From Pandoraea apista (GTDB lineage Bacteria; Pseudomonadota; Gammaproteobacteria; Burkholderiales; Burkholderiaceae), in NCBI RefSeq assembly GCF_001465595.2, contig NZ_CP013481.2, forward strand, positions 2,790,001 through 2,854,000: a DNA stretch of 64,000 nt. Reading direction: 5' to 3'. Under the pieces are notes generated by a model. The model did no database searches, had not been told where the DNA came from, and worked only from the letters and a program-made list of their open reading frames with translations. Shown here piece after piece: positions 36,022-43,829 of the stretch (its first letter is position 1; the number at the start of each line of letters is the position of its first letter). Made by a program: the position numbers and the translations under genes.

Positions 36022-37322
36022 AGCTTCGCCCATGCCGGCAAGACATCGAAGTCGGCGGCAACCCGTAACGCGGATTTCAGGCCGTCTTCATGGAAACCGT
36101 AACCCGTCCATGCGCCCGCGAACCACGTGCGCCTTTGGCCCTGTAGCTCGGGCAGGTGCGATTGGGCGTCGACCGCCGCAAGATCGAGAAGCGGGTGGTC
36201 GTAGGCATAGCGGCCCAGCACCGTATGTGGCGCGGGTTCCTCCACGGGGTTGAGCGTGACGATCACGGGCGAGGCGAAGGGCAGCGCCTGAAGCTGGTTG
36301 ATCAGATAGCTCACACATACGGGACGCTGCGTGTCGGCGATCCGGCCGCCACGGCTGACGTAGTTCCATGCCGACCAGACACGGCGGCGGCGTGGCAGCA
36401 GCGTCGTGTCCGTGTGCAGCACGGCGCTGTTCGGCTGATAGCGAACCGCGCCGAGAATGCGTTGCTCTGCCGGGCTGACGTCGCTCAGCAGTCGCAGGCT
36501 GTCCGGCGCATGCCCGGCGAGCACGACAGCATCGAAGCGTTGTGACTGGCCGTCGCCGAACGATAGCGTGACGCCTTGCGCATCGCGCGACACCCGATGC
36601 ACCGGCGTTCGCAGGCGGACATCGCCGAGCGTGGCAACCATGCGGCGAACGTAGTCGCGTCCGCCGCCGGCGACCGTTTTCCACTGGGGGCGATGACGGA
36701 TCTGGAGCAGTGCGTGATTCAGGCAGAAGCGAAGGAATGTCGCGGCAGGAAAGTGCAGAATATCGGCCGCCCGGCTTGACCAGATGGCGGCAGCCATCGG
36801 CAGGAGATAGTGGTCCTGAAACGGTTGTCCGTAACCGTTGGCCAGCAGCAAGTCGCCCACGGATTGACGTTGGCTGACGGCGTCGCGCAAATGCGCGTGT
36901 GCCGTCGCGTTAAAGCGCAGCACGTCGCGCAACATGCCCAGAAAGCTCGGGGAATAAAGGTTGCGGCGTTGTGCGAACACCGTGTTGAGGTTCGTTCCGG
37001 CCCACTCGAGCGCGCCGCCGTCGACCGACACCGAGAACGACATATCGCTTGCGACGGCGCTCACGCCGAGTTCGTCGAACAAGGCAACCAGATTGGGGTA
37101 GGTGCGGTCATTGAAGACCAGAAACCCGGTATCGACGGGGGCGTGAAGCCCTTCGAGCGAAACATCGACGGTGTTCGTATGGCCGCCGGCGTAACCCGTT
37201 GCCTCGAACAGCGTCACTTGATGCTTGCGTGCAAGCAGGTAGGCGCTGGCGAGTCCGGCGATACCCGAGCCCACGACGGCAACGCGCTGCCCCGGCGGCA
37301 GCGCCAAGGTCGACGCGTTCAT
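36018..37322 (-). CDS. FAD-dependent amine-oxidase-like protein of the lipid operon
   Basis: A 434-residue flavoprotein starting MNASTLALPPGQRVAVVGSGIAGLASAYLLARKHQVTLFEA, the FAD-binding Rossmann fold, followed by the GGHTNTV loop of amine-oxidase/desaturase relatives and the C-terminal FAD segment TWFAGAWTGYGFHEDGLKSALRVA. Such proteins accompany DUF1365 and CFA-like methyltransferases and may desaturate or oxidise the methylated acyl chain; this resembles the logic of the furan fatty acid pathway of Rhodobacter (methyltransferase then flavin-dependent oxidation), but the correspondence is inference. Overlaps the next gene by ATGA; its own start overlaps the upstream methyltransferase stop. 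Confidence 0.87.
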   Translation of the reverse strand: MNASTLALPPGQRVAVVGSGIAGLASAYLLARKHQVTLFEATGYAGGHTNTVDVSLEGLHAPVDTGFLVFNDRTYPNLVALFDELGVSAVASDMSFSVSVDGGALEWAGTNLNTVFAQRRNLYSPSFLGMLRDVLRFNATAHAHLRDAVSQRQSVGDLLLANGYGQPFQDHYLLPMAAAIWSSRAADILHFPAATFLRFCLNHALLQIRHRPQWKTVAGGGRDYVRRMVATLGDVRLRTPVHRVSRDAQGVTLSFGDGQSQRFDAVVLAGHAPDSLRLLSDVSPAEQRILGAVRYQPNSAVLHTDTTLLPRRRRVWSAWNYVSRGGRIADTQRPVCVSYLINQLQALPFASPVIVTLNPVEEPAPHTVLGRYAYDHPLLDLAAVDAQSHLPELQGQRRTWFAGAWTGYGFHEDGLKSALRVAADFDVLPAWAKL

Positions 37323-38431
37323 TGGCGCCCCCCTACGGATGGGTTTCGAACGAAGAGGTAATGGCCGACACCCCATTCGCGGCCATGGGCATAGCCGAAG
37401 AGTTCGGCAACGGCCATATAGAACATGCGCCACCGCTGAAACTGAACGCGTGCCTGAGCGCCATATCCGGCTTCCAGAATCGGCAGCGTCTGGGCGCGCG
37501 AGGCATCGAGCGCCGCCAACCAGTCGTTGGCCGTGCGCTCGTAATGACGACCGTCGAGCCACCACCGGTTCACAACGCGGAGATCGTCCTGAAAATGCAG
37601 AAGCAGGTCCGCACTGGGCATGGTGCCGCCGGTGAAGAAGTGCCGCGACATCCAGTCGGTGCCGTCGCGGTTCTGGAAGAGGTAGGCCACATGGCGATGG
37701 GCGAAAAGGTGGACGAAGAGCTTTCCGTCGTCCTTCAGCCAGCGTGCAATCTTGCCGAGCAATGCGCCGTAGTTCTTCATGTGCTCGAACATTTCGATGG
37801 ACAGCACGCGGTCGAATTCGCCCGGAACGGTGTCATCGAACTCGAAGTCGGCCACATTCCCGGTCACGATACGCAGATTGGAAAGCCCCCGACGCGAGGC
37901 TGCGGATTCGATGTAACGGCGCTGACCGTGGGAGTTCGACAGTCCTACGATCTGCGCGTGCGGGTATCGCGCAGCAAGCCAGAGCGAGAGCGAGCCCCAT
38001 CCGCAGCCGAGATCGAGGATGCGTTGGCCGTCGGCAATCTCGGCGCGCTGCGCGTAGAGCTCGAGCATGGCCTGCTCGGCCTGCGAAAGGGTTTCGTTGC
38101 CGTTCGGGTAATAGCAACATGAGTACTTCATTGCCGGTCCGAGGTGCTCGATAAAGAAGTCGCTCGGCACTTCGTAATGCTGGGCGTTGGCGGCGTGGGT
38201 GTCGACGGCAATCGGGCTGGCGCGAAGGTCGTTCACCAGGGCAGCAAGCGCTTCGGCACTTCGCTCGGGATCATGCGCGTGCGCCTCGCGCAGCCGTTGG
38301 CGCATCAGCATGCGCATGGCTGCACGCAGGACTACGTCCGGTACGAAGCCGCGTTCGCAGAGGCGGATCAGTCCTGTTTCGTCTGGCACGGCGGTGCGCA
38401 CGGCGGGCGGTTGCGTCAGGGATACGGTCAT
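37319..38431 (-). CDS. CFA-like SAM-dependent methyltransferase of the lipid operon
   Basis: A 370-residue methyltransferase of the CFA/UfaM-like group. It has HYEVPSDFFIEHLGPAMKYSCCYYPNG, the SAM motif ILDLGCGWGSLSLWLAARYP, VLSIEMFEHMKNY and HFFTGGTMPSADLL. It differs from the true CFA synthase encoded four genes downstream in having a shorter N-terminus and a different substrate loop, and probably C-methylates unsaturated acyl chains. AGGAG lies nine bases before ATG at 38431, so I prefer that start. An ATG at 38467 overlaps the DUF1295 stop (ATGA) and is the alternative. Confidence 0.87.
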   Translation of the reverse strand: MTVSLTQPPAVRTAVPDETGLIRLCERGFVPDVVLRAAMRMLMRQRLREAHAHDPERSAEALAALVNDLRASPIAVDTHAANAQHYEVPSDFFIEHLGPAMKYSCCYYPNGNETLSQAEQAMLELYAQRAEIADGQRILDLGCGWGSLSLWLAARYPHAQIVGLSNSHGQRRYIESAASRRGLSNLRIVTGNVADFEFDDTVPGEFDRVLSIEMFEHMKNYGALLGKIARWLKDDGKLFVHLFAHRHVAYLFQNRDGTDWMSRHFFTGGTMPSADLLLHFQDDLRVVNRWWLDGRHYERTANDWLAALDASRAQTLPILEAGYGAQARVQFQRWRMFYMAVAELFGYAHGREWGVGHYLFVRNPSVGGRQ

Positions 38432-38463
38432 GGTGTCGGGCTCCTGGCTTCGACGTTTGCGGT

Positions 38464-39261
38464 TCATGACAACGATGTCTCGGCCGCCTTCTTCGGCGGC
38501 CAAGGGATCAAAGCACTGGTGGTCTGCATATAGGTCTTGTAGCCGGGGCGGGATTGCATGAGATGGGCTTCGAGCAACGGAATACCCGATACCCTGAGCA
38601 GCAGCCACGCCATGAGCAACGGTGAGAAGAGCGTGATCCATGCCCACGGTGTGCCAAAGGCCAGCACCGGGTACACGCACCAGTGCAGGCATTCGAAGAA
38701 ATAATTGGGATGACGCGAATACCGCCACCACCCGATCTGGCAAACCTGACCGCGATGGGCTGGCGCGCTGGTAAAGCGTCGAAGCTGGCGATCGGCCGAG
38801 GCTTCGCCCGTGACGGCGGCCAGCCAGACAAGCGCGGCGATCACAACGGCAAGCGGGGCCGGCGAATGCTGGCTGAACGCAGGTACGAAGAACGCCGTGG
38901 CTAACAGCAAGGCAATGACACCCTGCAACTGGAAGAACCAGAACATGTTGCGATCGGCGTGAACCCCCCATTGCTCGCGGAATTGCCGATAGCGCGCATC
39001 TTCCGGATGCCCATAGTTGCGACGCCAGAGGTGCGCCGCCAGCCGCAGGCCCCAGAGGCCGCCCGCGACCCCGACGAAGAGCCGGTTGGCAGCGTGACCT
39101 CCACCGAGCGATGCCGCCAGTACTGCCACGCCCGCGAGCGTGGCTGCCCAGACCGGGTCGACCATGCCCGCATTGCGTGTTCGCCGCTGGTAGTCCCATG
39201 CGGCGAGCATGGCAACGCAGGTTCCAGCAAAGGCGATGATGACGACGACGGCAGACGGCAT
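38464..39261 (-). CDS. DUF1295 membrane protein (steroid 5-alpha-reductase-like)
   Basis: A 265-residue polytopic protein with seven or so membrane segments starting MPSAVVVIIAFAGTCVAMLAAWDY. It carries the family features RYRQFREQWG and the C-terminal RYSRHPNYFFECLHWCVYPVLAFG, typical of DUF1295 and isoprenylcysteine-methyltransferase/steroid-reductase relatives. Reductase activity on lipids is possible. It is the first gene of the five-gene lipid operon. An ECF-type promoter motif (39298-39325) lies 37 bases upstream of its start. Confidence 0.87.
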   Translation of the reverse strand: MPSAVVVIIAFAGTCVAMLAAWDYQRRTRNAGMVDPVWAATLAGVAVLAASLGGGHAANRLFVGVAGGLWGLRLAAHLWRRNYGHPEDARYRQFREQWGVHADRNMFWFFQLQGVIALLLATAFFVPAFSQHSPAPLAVVIAALVWLAAVTGEASADRQLRRFTSAPAHRGQVCQIGWWRYSRHPNYFFECLHWCVYPVLAFGTPWAWITLFSPLLMAWLLLRVSGIPLLEAHLMQSRPGYKTYMQTTSALIPWPPKKAAETSLS

Positions 39262-39297
39262 GCGGACTCCGGCAGGTTTGGTACGCGATGGCGATAT

Positions 39298-39325
39298 ATA
39301 CGGAGGCCGTGCGCGATCGGATGCA
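39298..39325 (-). promoter_or_regulatory. ECF (SigK-like) promoter of the lipid operon
   Basis: On the minus strand: TGCATCC (39319-39325), a 15-base spacer (39304-39318), then CCGTAT (39298-39303). The same elements with the same spacing, plus the five bases GATCG after the -35 box, occur upstream of the sigma gene at 40954-40981. The elements resemble the SigK consensus I recall from mycobacteria (CCATCC and CCGAAT). Transcription would start near 39290, giving a leader of about 30 bases. Confidence 0.75.
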
Positions 39326-39328
39326 AAG

Positions 39329-39346
39329 GTCGAATAAATATTCGAC
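39329..39346. promoter_or_regulatory. 18-bp palindrome beside the lipid-operon promoter
   Basis: Arms GTCGAATA (39329-39336) and TATTCGAC (39339-39346) flank a 2-base centre, perfect over 8 pairs. It begins three bases beyond the -35 box of the lipid operon. Could bind an extra regulator; no candidate protein is identified. Confidence 0.55.
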
Positions 39347-39395
39347 GGGGCGGGGCGGGGGATGGGGGACGGGAGATCGGGACGACGGAAATGAA

Positions 39396-39428
39396 GAAGG
39401 GGTTGCCCAACGAATGGACAACCCCTTC
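39396..39428 (-). terminator. Terminator hairpin after the sigma/anti-sigma operon
   Basis: Perfect 10-base arms GAAGGGGTTG (39396-39405) and CAACCCCTTC (39419-39428) with a 13-base loop, 33 bases after the anti-sigma stop. On the minus strand the hairpin is followed by TTCATTTCC, a weak T-rich stretch. It would separate the sigma operon from the lipid operon, which then needs its own promoter. Confidence 0.7.
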
Positions 39429-39461
39429 AGAGATAACGACTACGGAAGCCGCCGGGTGCGA

Positions 39462-40199
39462 TCAGGCAGGACGGATCGCGCCGGTCGCCACCACTGGCCC
39501 GGTCGGCTGACCGGTGGGCGAACCGCCAGGCGGCTCGACGGACACGGCAAGCACGGCGTTGGTGCCCATCTGCGCGAGGATTTCCGGCGATAGCGTCATA
39601 GACGCCGGCTGGTCTGCCGGGAATACCCCAAGCGCAATGGGCTTTGCGTCAGGTGGTATCAGCCACAGTTCAGTAGCGCGTCCCGCAGCGATGACCGGCT
39701 TGTCTGCCGGCACCACCACCATGCTCGCGCGGCGCGTGTCGACCGTTGCGGTCCAGTGGGCCACGCCGTCCTGCCGCGCGATGGTCGCCACCATATACGG
39801 GCTGGTCACGGCCGTGGGCTGTTCCGCTTGCCTCAGTGCGCCGAAGTTGACGGCAAGCAGCACCAGTGCGGCAACGCCTGCCCCGATCCCCAAGCCGCGC
39901 CAGAGGCGCAAATTGTTCCACCACGAGGCAGGCGCCGATGCGGCAGGCCGGGCAGCCCGGCCGTTGAGCGAGATGCCGAGATCGCGCTGAATGCGTTGCC
40001 ACACGCGAGGGGGCGGCTCGACAGGTGGGACATCTTCTGCCAATGGCGCAACGCGGGCCTGCCATTGATGCAGACTGGCCTGCAAACGCGGATTCTCATT
40101 GGCGTCTTGCTCCAGCGCACGCCGTTCGGTGGCGTCCAATACCCCGAGAGCGTATTCGGCGCAGCGCAGTTCGTCGTCTTGGTTGGCGGGCGTATTCAT
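39462..40199 (-). CDS. Anti-sigma factor, RskA-like
   Basis: A 245-residue membrane protein. The N-terminal cytoplasmic anti-sigma domain (DDELRCAEYALGVLDATERRALEQD) is followed by one membrane helix around residues 102-123 (LGIGAGVAALVLLAVNFGAL) and a periplasmic RskA domain (VATIARQDGVAHWTATVD, ATELWLIPPDAKPIALGVF). It should hold the cognate ECF sigma factor at the membrane and release it on an envelope or oxidative signal through regulated proteolysis. ATG at 40199 overlaps the sigma stop by ATGA; a GTG at 40211 is an alternative start. Confidence 0.9.
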   Translation of the reverse strand: MNTPANQDDELRCAEYALGVLDATERRALEQDANENPRLQASLHQWQARVAPLAEDVPPVEPPPRVWQRIQRDLGISLNGRAARPAASAPASWWNNLRLWRGLGIGAGVAALVLLAVNFGALRQAEQPTAVTSPYMVATIARQDGVAHWTATVDTRRASMVVVPADKPVIAAGRATELWLIPPDAKPIALGVFPADQPASMTLSPEILAQMGTNAVLAVSVEPPGGSPTGQPTGPVVATGAIRPA

Positions 40200-40813
40200 T
40201 GATCGAGACACACCTTCAATTGCATCAGGCTGCGACGAATCCAGCTTTTCATCGTCCCCAGCGGCACGCTCAGACGGCTGGCCAGTTCGCTGTAGGACGC
40301 GCCGCTGAAAAAGGCTTCGCGCACCACGCCGCGCTGCTGCGGCTCAAGGCGCTGCATGCACTCCTCCAGCCGTTGCCGTGCTTCGGAGGCTTCGGCAAGG
40401 GCGGCTGGGGTGGGATCGTCGGACGGGATGGTATAGGCATCCGATTCGTCGAGGGGCGATTCGCGATGCTCGCGCAAGCGGTCGATAGTGCGGTTGCGTG
40501 CCAGCGCGATCAGCCAGGTCATGGCGCTGCCCCGCGCCGGGTCGAAGGCGCTGGCTCGGCGCCAGACATTCACGAAAACGTCCTGAAGCAGATCCTCCGC
40601 CTCGGCACGGTCGCGGATCATGCGCAGGATTACGCCGAACACCCGCGCGGAGGTCAGCCGGTAAAGCGTGGCAAACGCGTCGCGATCCTCTTGACCGACC
40701 GCTGATAGCGTGCGGTTCAAGGAGTCGCGAAATTCGGTGTCGGCCGTTGTGTCGCTTGAGCGCTGAGCACCTGAGAATTGGTTTTGGTCAGTGCTTTCGG
40801 GCAAGTCGTTCAT
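40196..40813 (-). CDS. ECF sigma factor, SigK-like
   Basis: A 205-residue sigma-70 family factor of the ECF group. Region 2 includes FATLYRLTSARVFGVILRMIRDRAEAEDLLQDVFVNVWRRAS, and region 4 includes EAFFSGASYSELASRLSVPLGTMKSWIRRSLMQLK, typical of the SigK/RskA class. ATG at 40813 (MNDLPESTDQ) is chosen; a longer frame reaches 41083 but crosses the probable promoter at 40954-40981. It is cotranscribed with the anti-sigma gene. A shared promoter motif upstream of this gene and of the lipid operon predicts autoregulation and control of membrane lipid modification, similar in outline to the RpoE-ChrR stress response of Rhodobacter. Confidence 0.9.
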   Translation of the reverse strand: MNDLPESTDQNQFSGAQRSSDTTADTEFRDSLNRTLSAVGQEDRDAFATLYRLTSARVFGVILRMIRDRAEAEDLLQDVFVNVWRRASAFDPARGSAMTWLIALARNRTIDRLREHRESPLDESDAYTIPSDDPTPAALAEASEARQRLEECMQRLEPQQRGVVREAFFSGASYSELASRLSVPLGTMKSWIRRSLMQLKVCLDQ

Positions 40814-40953
40814 TCGGACGAGGCCGTGGCGTAGGCCTGAGCGTTGAGGTTCCGCGCAATATAGCATCTCCAACGCGGCAAAGGGCGTTGAGTCAGGCGC
40901 AGAACGGTGCGCGCGCGGCACAGGGCGGTGTTGAACGGCTGTCATGGCGGGAG

Positions 40954-40981
40954 ATACGGATGACGTTGCCGATCGGATGCA
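40954..40981 (-). promoter_or_regulatory. ECF (SigK-like) promoter of the sigma gene
   Basis: On the minus strand: TGCATCC (40975-40981), 15 bases, then CCGTAT (40954-40959), identical in elements and spacing to 39298-39325. The leader to the ATG at 40813 would be about 135 bases. Autoregulated promoters are normal for ECF sigma genes. Confidence 0.75.
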
Positions 40982-40992
40982 GAACCGCGAGG

Positions 40993-41056
40993 TGAATTGC
41001 AAATGCAATTGTTGCGTGGCATGATCACCGGCAAATGAATTGCAAATGCAATTGTT
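40993..41056. repeat. Two identical 21-bp repeats, each with an AATTGCA/TGCAATT palindrome
   Basis: The 21 bases at 40993-41013 recur exactly at 41036-41056, a 43-base period (about four helical turns). Each holds AATTGCA-AA-TGCAATT (40995-41010 and 41038-41053). They lie in the divergent gap between the sigma gene and the GST-like gene, 62 bases before the latter's start, and look like paired operators for an unidentified regulator. Confidence 0.75.
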
Positions 41057-41117
41057 CGTGAGGGTGCGTTGCCGCATCCCCATTTCCCCCCAACGAGTTT
41101 GAAGAAGGACGGGCCCA

Positions 41118-41762
41118 ATGGGAATTCAGCTTTACGGTTTTTGGCGATCGAATGCCGCATTTCGCGTGCGCGTTGCGCTTGCGTTGAAACAACTTCCTTT
41201 CGAGGAAATCGAGGTCGACCTTTTGGCCGGGCATCAATTCGATGCCGACTATGCCGAGGTGAACGCCGAGCGCGTGGTGCCGACATTGGTTTACAACGGT
41301 CATCGAGTCTTCCAGTCGCTCGCGATCATGGAGTACCTCGACGAGATTCACCCGTCGCCGCGGCTGATGCCGGACAGCGCTGAAGATCGCGCCTATGCCC
41401 GAGCCATGGCCCTTGTGTCGGTTGCGGACGCCCACCCGCTCGTGGTGCCGCGCGTTCGCAAACATCTCGCCGAGACTTTTGGCGCCGATGCGAATGCTAT
41501 CGAAGCATGGTGCCGGCATTGGGCGGAGGAAGGGCTGGCAACCTATGAGCGCATGCTCGTGAAACGTCCGGCGGCTCCCTTTGCGTTGGGGGCGTCGCTC
41601 TCGGTCGCCGACATCTGCATTGCGGGTCAGAAGATCATTGCGGATCTTCATCGTCTGGATATCGAGGCGTTTCCGAACGTTGCCGCACTGATGAAGCGAT
41701 GCTTCGAATTGCCGGCGTTCGCGCAAGCGCATCCGTTCGAGCAAGCCGGATATCCGCGCTAA
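41118..41762 (+). CDS. maiA: Maleylacetoacetate isomerase-like glutathione S-transferase
   Basis: A 214-residue zeta-class GST. The thioredoxin-like N-terminal half has the region of the SSxxxRVR signature (GFWRSNAAFRVRVALALKQLPFEEIEVDLL) and the glutathione-contact VVPTLVYNGHRVFQSLAIMEYLDE; the C-terminal helical half carries SLSVADICIAGQ. MaiA isomerises maleylacetoacetate in tyrosine or homogentisate breakdown, using glutathione. The usual double Ser of the signature is Ser-Asn here, so substrate is less certain. No tyrosine-catabolism genes are nearby. Paired palindromic repeats upstream suggest specific regulation. Confidence 0.8.
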   Translation: MGIQLYGFWRSNAAFRVRVALALKQLPFEEIEVDLLAGHQFDADYAEVNAERVVPTLVYNGHRVFQSLAIMEYLDEIHPSPRLMPDSAEDRAYARAMALVSVADAHPLVVPRVRKHLAETFGADANAIEAWCRHWAEEGLATYERMLVKRPAAPFALGASLSVADICIAGQKIIADLHRLDIEAFPNVAALMKRCFELPAFAQAHPFEQAGYPR

Positions 41763-41799
41763 GCGTTTCGTTGGCACCGTAAACAGCGGGGGTCGTGCG

Positions 41800-41835
41800 C
41801 GCCTGCGAATGGTGCGCGCGCCTTGCATTGGTGCG
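41800..41835 (+). promoter_or_regulatory. Two tandem NtrC-like sites upstream of urea genes
   Basis: Two 17-base stretches, 41800-41816 and 41819-41835, agree with each other at 13 of 17 positions and end in AATGGTGCG and ATTGGTGCG. They resemble the right half of the enteric NtrC site (AATGGTGCA). They lie about 90-120 bases upstream of the sigma-54-like promoter, a normal enhancer position. Assignment is inference. Confidence 0.4.
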
Positions 41836-41922
41836 AAATATGCCCCATCGGGAGGGCTTGCTCATTGGACATTCGTGCACGCTTTCGGCGCAATAGCGGG
41901 GTAACGCCTTTGGCCACGGGCG

Positions 41923-41939
41923 TTGGCACGAAACTTGAA
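41923..41939 (+). promoter_or_regulatory. Sigma-54-like promoter of the urea carboxylase operon
   Basis: TTGGCACG-AAAC-TTGAA matches the -24/-12 consensus TGGCACG-N4-TTGCW except that the C of the -12 GC is A. Spacing of GG to the -12 G is the required ten bases. The expected start site near 41950 precedes the ATG at 41978. Nitrogen control through RpoN/NtrC would fit urea use. Confidence 0.55.
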
Positions 41940-41977
41940 TTGCTCCACGCAGACTTGTACACAAGAAGGAGTACCAA

Positions 41978-43816
41978 ATGCGTGGATGGACCATCGGCGA
42001 TTGGCTGGCAGCCTACAGAGATGGCGCGACCCCGAGTTCGTTACTCACCGAATGGCGTCGGACACTGAACAAACCGGATGCCGCCTGGATTTCGGTCGTC
42101 TCCGAAGTCGTGCTGGCAGCGCAACTGGGGGCGCTGACCGATCGTCTGGCAGCCGCCGGCGGCGACCTTCGCCAGTTTCCGCTGTATGGCGTGCCGTTCG
42201 CGGTGAAGGACAACATCGATGTCGCGGGCTTCGAGACGACCGCAGGCTGCCCAGCGTTTGCTTACGCGCCCGACAAAAGCGCGACGGTCGTTGCCCGTCT
42301 CGTTGCAGCGGGCGCTATCGTCATGGGCAAGACCAATCTGGATCAGTTCGCCACGGGTCTGGTCGGCGTGCGCTCGCCGTATGGCATTCCCGCCAATGCG
42401 TTCGATCCGGCTTACATCAGCGGTGGATCGAGTTCCGGCTCGGCATCGGTGGTCGCGCGGGGGCTCGTGCCTTTCTCGCTGGGCACCGATACGGCCGGGT
42501 CGGGCCGCGTGCCTGCCGGTCTGAACAATATCGTCGGTATCAAGCCCACGCGTGGCGCGCTCAGCAATACCGGGGTGGTGCCTGCGTGCCGCACGCTCGA
42601 CTGTGTCTCCGTGTTCGCGAGCACCGTCCCCGACGCCACCCGTGTCTACGACGTGGCTGCTGCACTGGACCTGACGGACGGACTCTCGCGCGAGGCGCCC
42701 CGATCGGCGTTGTCGTGGCGCATGCCCGATACCCCCCGGCTGGCGATCCCCGCCGCCCCCGAGTTTTACGGCGACAAGCTCGCCGAGCAGGCGTTTGCGG
42801 AAACCGTCGCAACGATGCAGTCGCGCGGTGCCGTGTGTGTGCCGGTCGACTTCTCATTGTTCGACGAAGTGACGGCGTTGCTCTACGACGGCGCCTGGGT
42901 GGCGGAACGTTATGCCGCCATTCGCAACTTCGCGCAAACGAATGAGGCGGATATTCACCCGGTGGTGCGAGACATCATCTTCAAGGCAAAACAGTTCTCG
43001 GCCGCCGACGCGTTCGACGATGCCTATCGGCTCGCCGATCTCAAGCGCAAGGCCGACGCGCTACTCGCCGGTTTCGATGCATTGCTCGTGCCCACTGCAC
43101 CGACGCACTACCGGATCGACGAATTGCTGAGCGATCCCGTACGGTTGAACACTCGGCAAGGGAAGTACACCAACTTCGTGAACCTGCTGGACTGGAGTGC
43201 GGTAGCCGTGCCGGCCTGCCTGCGAAGCGACGGCCTGCCGTTCGGCATAACCTTGATTGCCGACGCGTGGCGTGAGCGGGCGTTATGCGAGTATGCCGCG
43301 CGGTGGCACGAAGCGACCGGGCTGCCGCGCGGTGCGACAGGCTTGCCGGTGCCTGAGCGCCTCGCGTCCGACACACATGCACCGGTGCCGCAGGAAGGGA
43401 TCGAGGGCGACGTGATTCGTGTCGCGGTCGTTGGTGCGCACCTGCGTGGCATGCCGCTCAATCACGAGTTGACGTCGCGCAATGCGCGCTTCGTCGAGGC
43501 AACCACCACCCAATCGACCTACCGGCTCTATGCGCTGGCAAACACCACGCCGCCGAAGCCGGGGCTCGTGCGCGGCGACGACGGCCGTGCCATCCATGTG
43601 GAGTTGTGGGATGTTCCCGCCGCCGCGTTCGGCACGTTTGTGGCGGGCGTTCCTGCGCCACTCGGCATCGGCACACTGGAACTGGCCGATGGCCAGTGGG
43701 TGAAGGGTTTCATCTGCGAGCCGTTTGCCATTCGCGACGCCATGGACATTACCGAATTCGGCGGCTGGGCCGCCTACCAGCAATCGCTGCGTGCCGCCAC
43801 GCCCAACATTCGCTAA
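41978..43816 (+). CDS. atzF: Allophanate hydrolase
   Basis: A 612-residue amidase-signature enzyme. The Lys-Ser-Ser triad is visible: Lys77 in GVPFAVKDNID, the cis-Ser near 151 in GGSSSGSA, and nucleophile Ser about 175 in GTDTAGSGRVPAG. A C-terminal domain of about 150 residues (IRVAVVGAHLRGMPLNHEL) is the one found in AtzF and DUR1-type allophanate hydrolases. It cleaves allophanate, made by urea carboxylase, to ammonia and CO2. An AAGGAG ribosome site precedes the ATG. It is first in the operon, 13 bases before urea carboxylase. The upstream gap holds a sigma-54-like promoter. Confidence 0.94.
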   Translation: MRGWTIGDWLAAYRDGATPSSLLTEWRRTLNKPDAAWISVVSEVVLAAQLGALTDRLAAAGGDLRQFPLYGVPFAVKDNIDVAGFETTAGCPAFAYAPDKSATVVARLVAAGAIVMGKTNLDQFATGLVGVRSPYGIPANAFDPAYISGGSSSGSASVVARGLVPFSLGTDTAGSGRVPAGLNNIVGIKPTRGALSNTGVVPACRTLDCVSVFASTVPDATRVYDVAAALDLTDGLSREAPRSALSWRMPDTPRLAIPAAPEFYGDKLAEQAFAETVATMQSRGAVCVPVDFSLFDEVTALLYDGAWVAERYAAIRNFAQTNEADIHPVVRDIIFKAKQFSAADAFDDAYRLADLKRKADALLAGFDALLVPTAPTHYRIDELLSDPVRLNTRQGKYTNFVNLLDWSAVAVPACLRSDGLPFGITLIADAWRERALCEYAARWHEATGLPRGATGLPVPERLASDTHAPVPQEGIEGDVIRVAVVGAHLRGMPLNHELTSRNARFVEATTTQSTYRLYALANTTPPKPGLVRGDDGRAIHVELWDVPAAAFGTFVAGVPAPLGIGTLELADGQWVKGFICEPFAIRDAMDITEFGGWAAYQQSLRAATPNIR

Positions 43817-43829
43817 CGCCGGGACCCCT

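Noticed and set aside
40814..41083. N-terminal extension of the ECF sigma factor
   Set aside because: The extension would be translated across its own promoter motif and the palindromic repeats, and is absent from the family.
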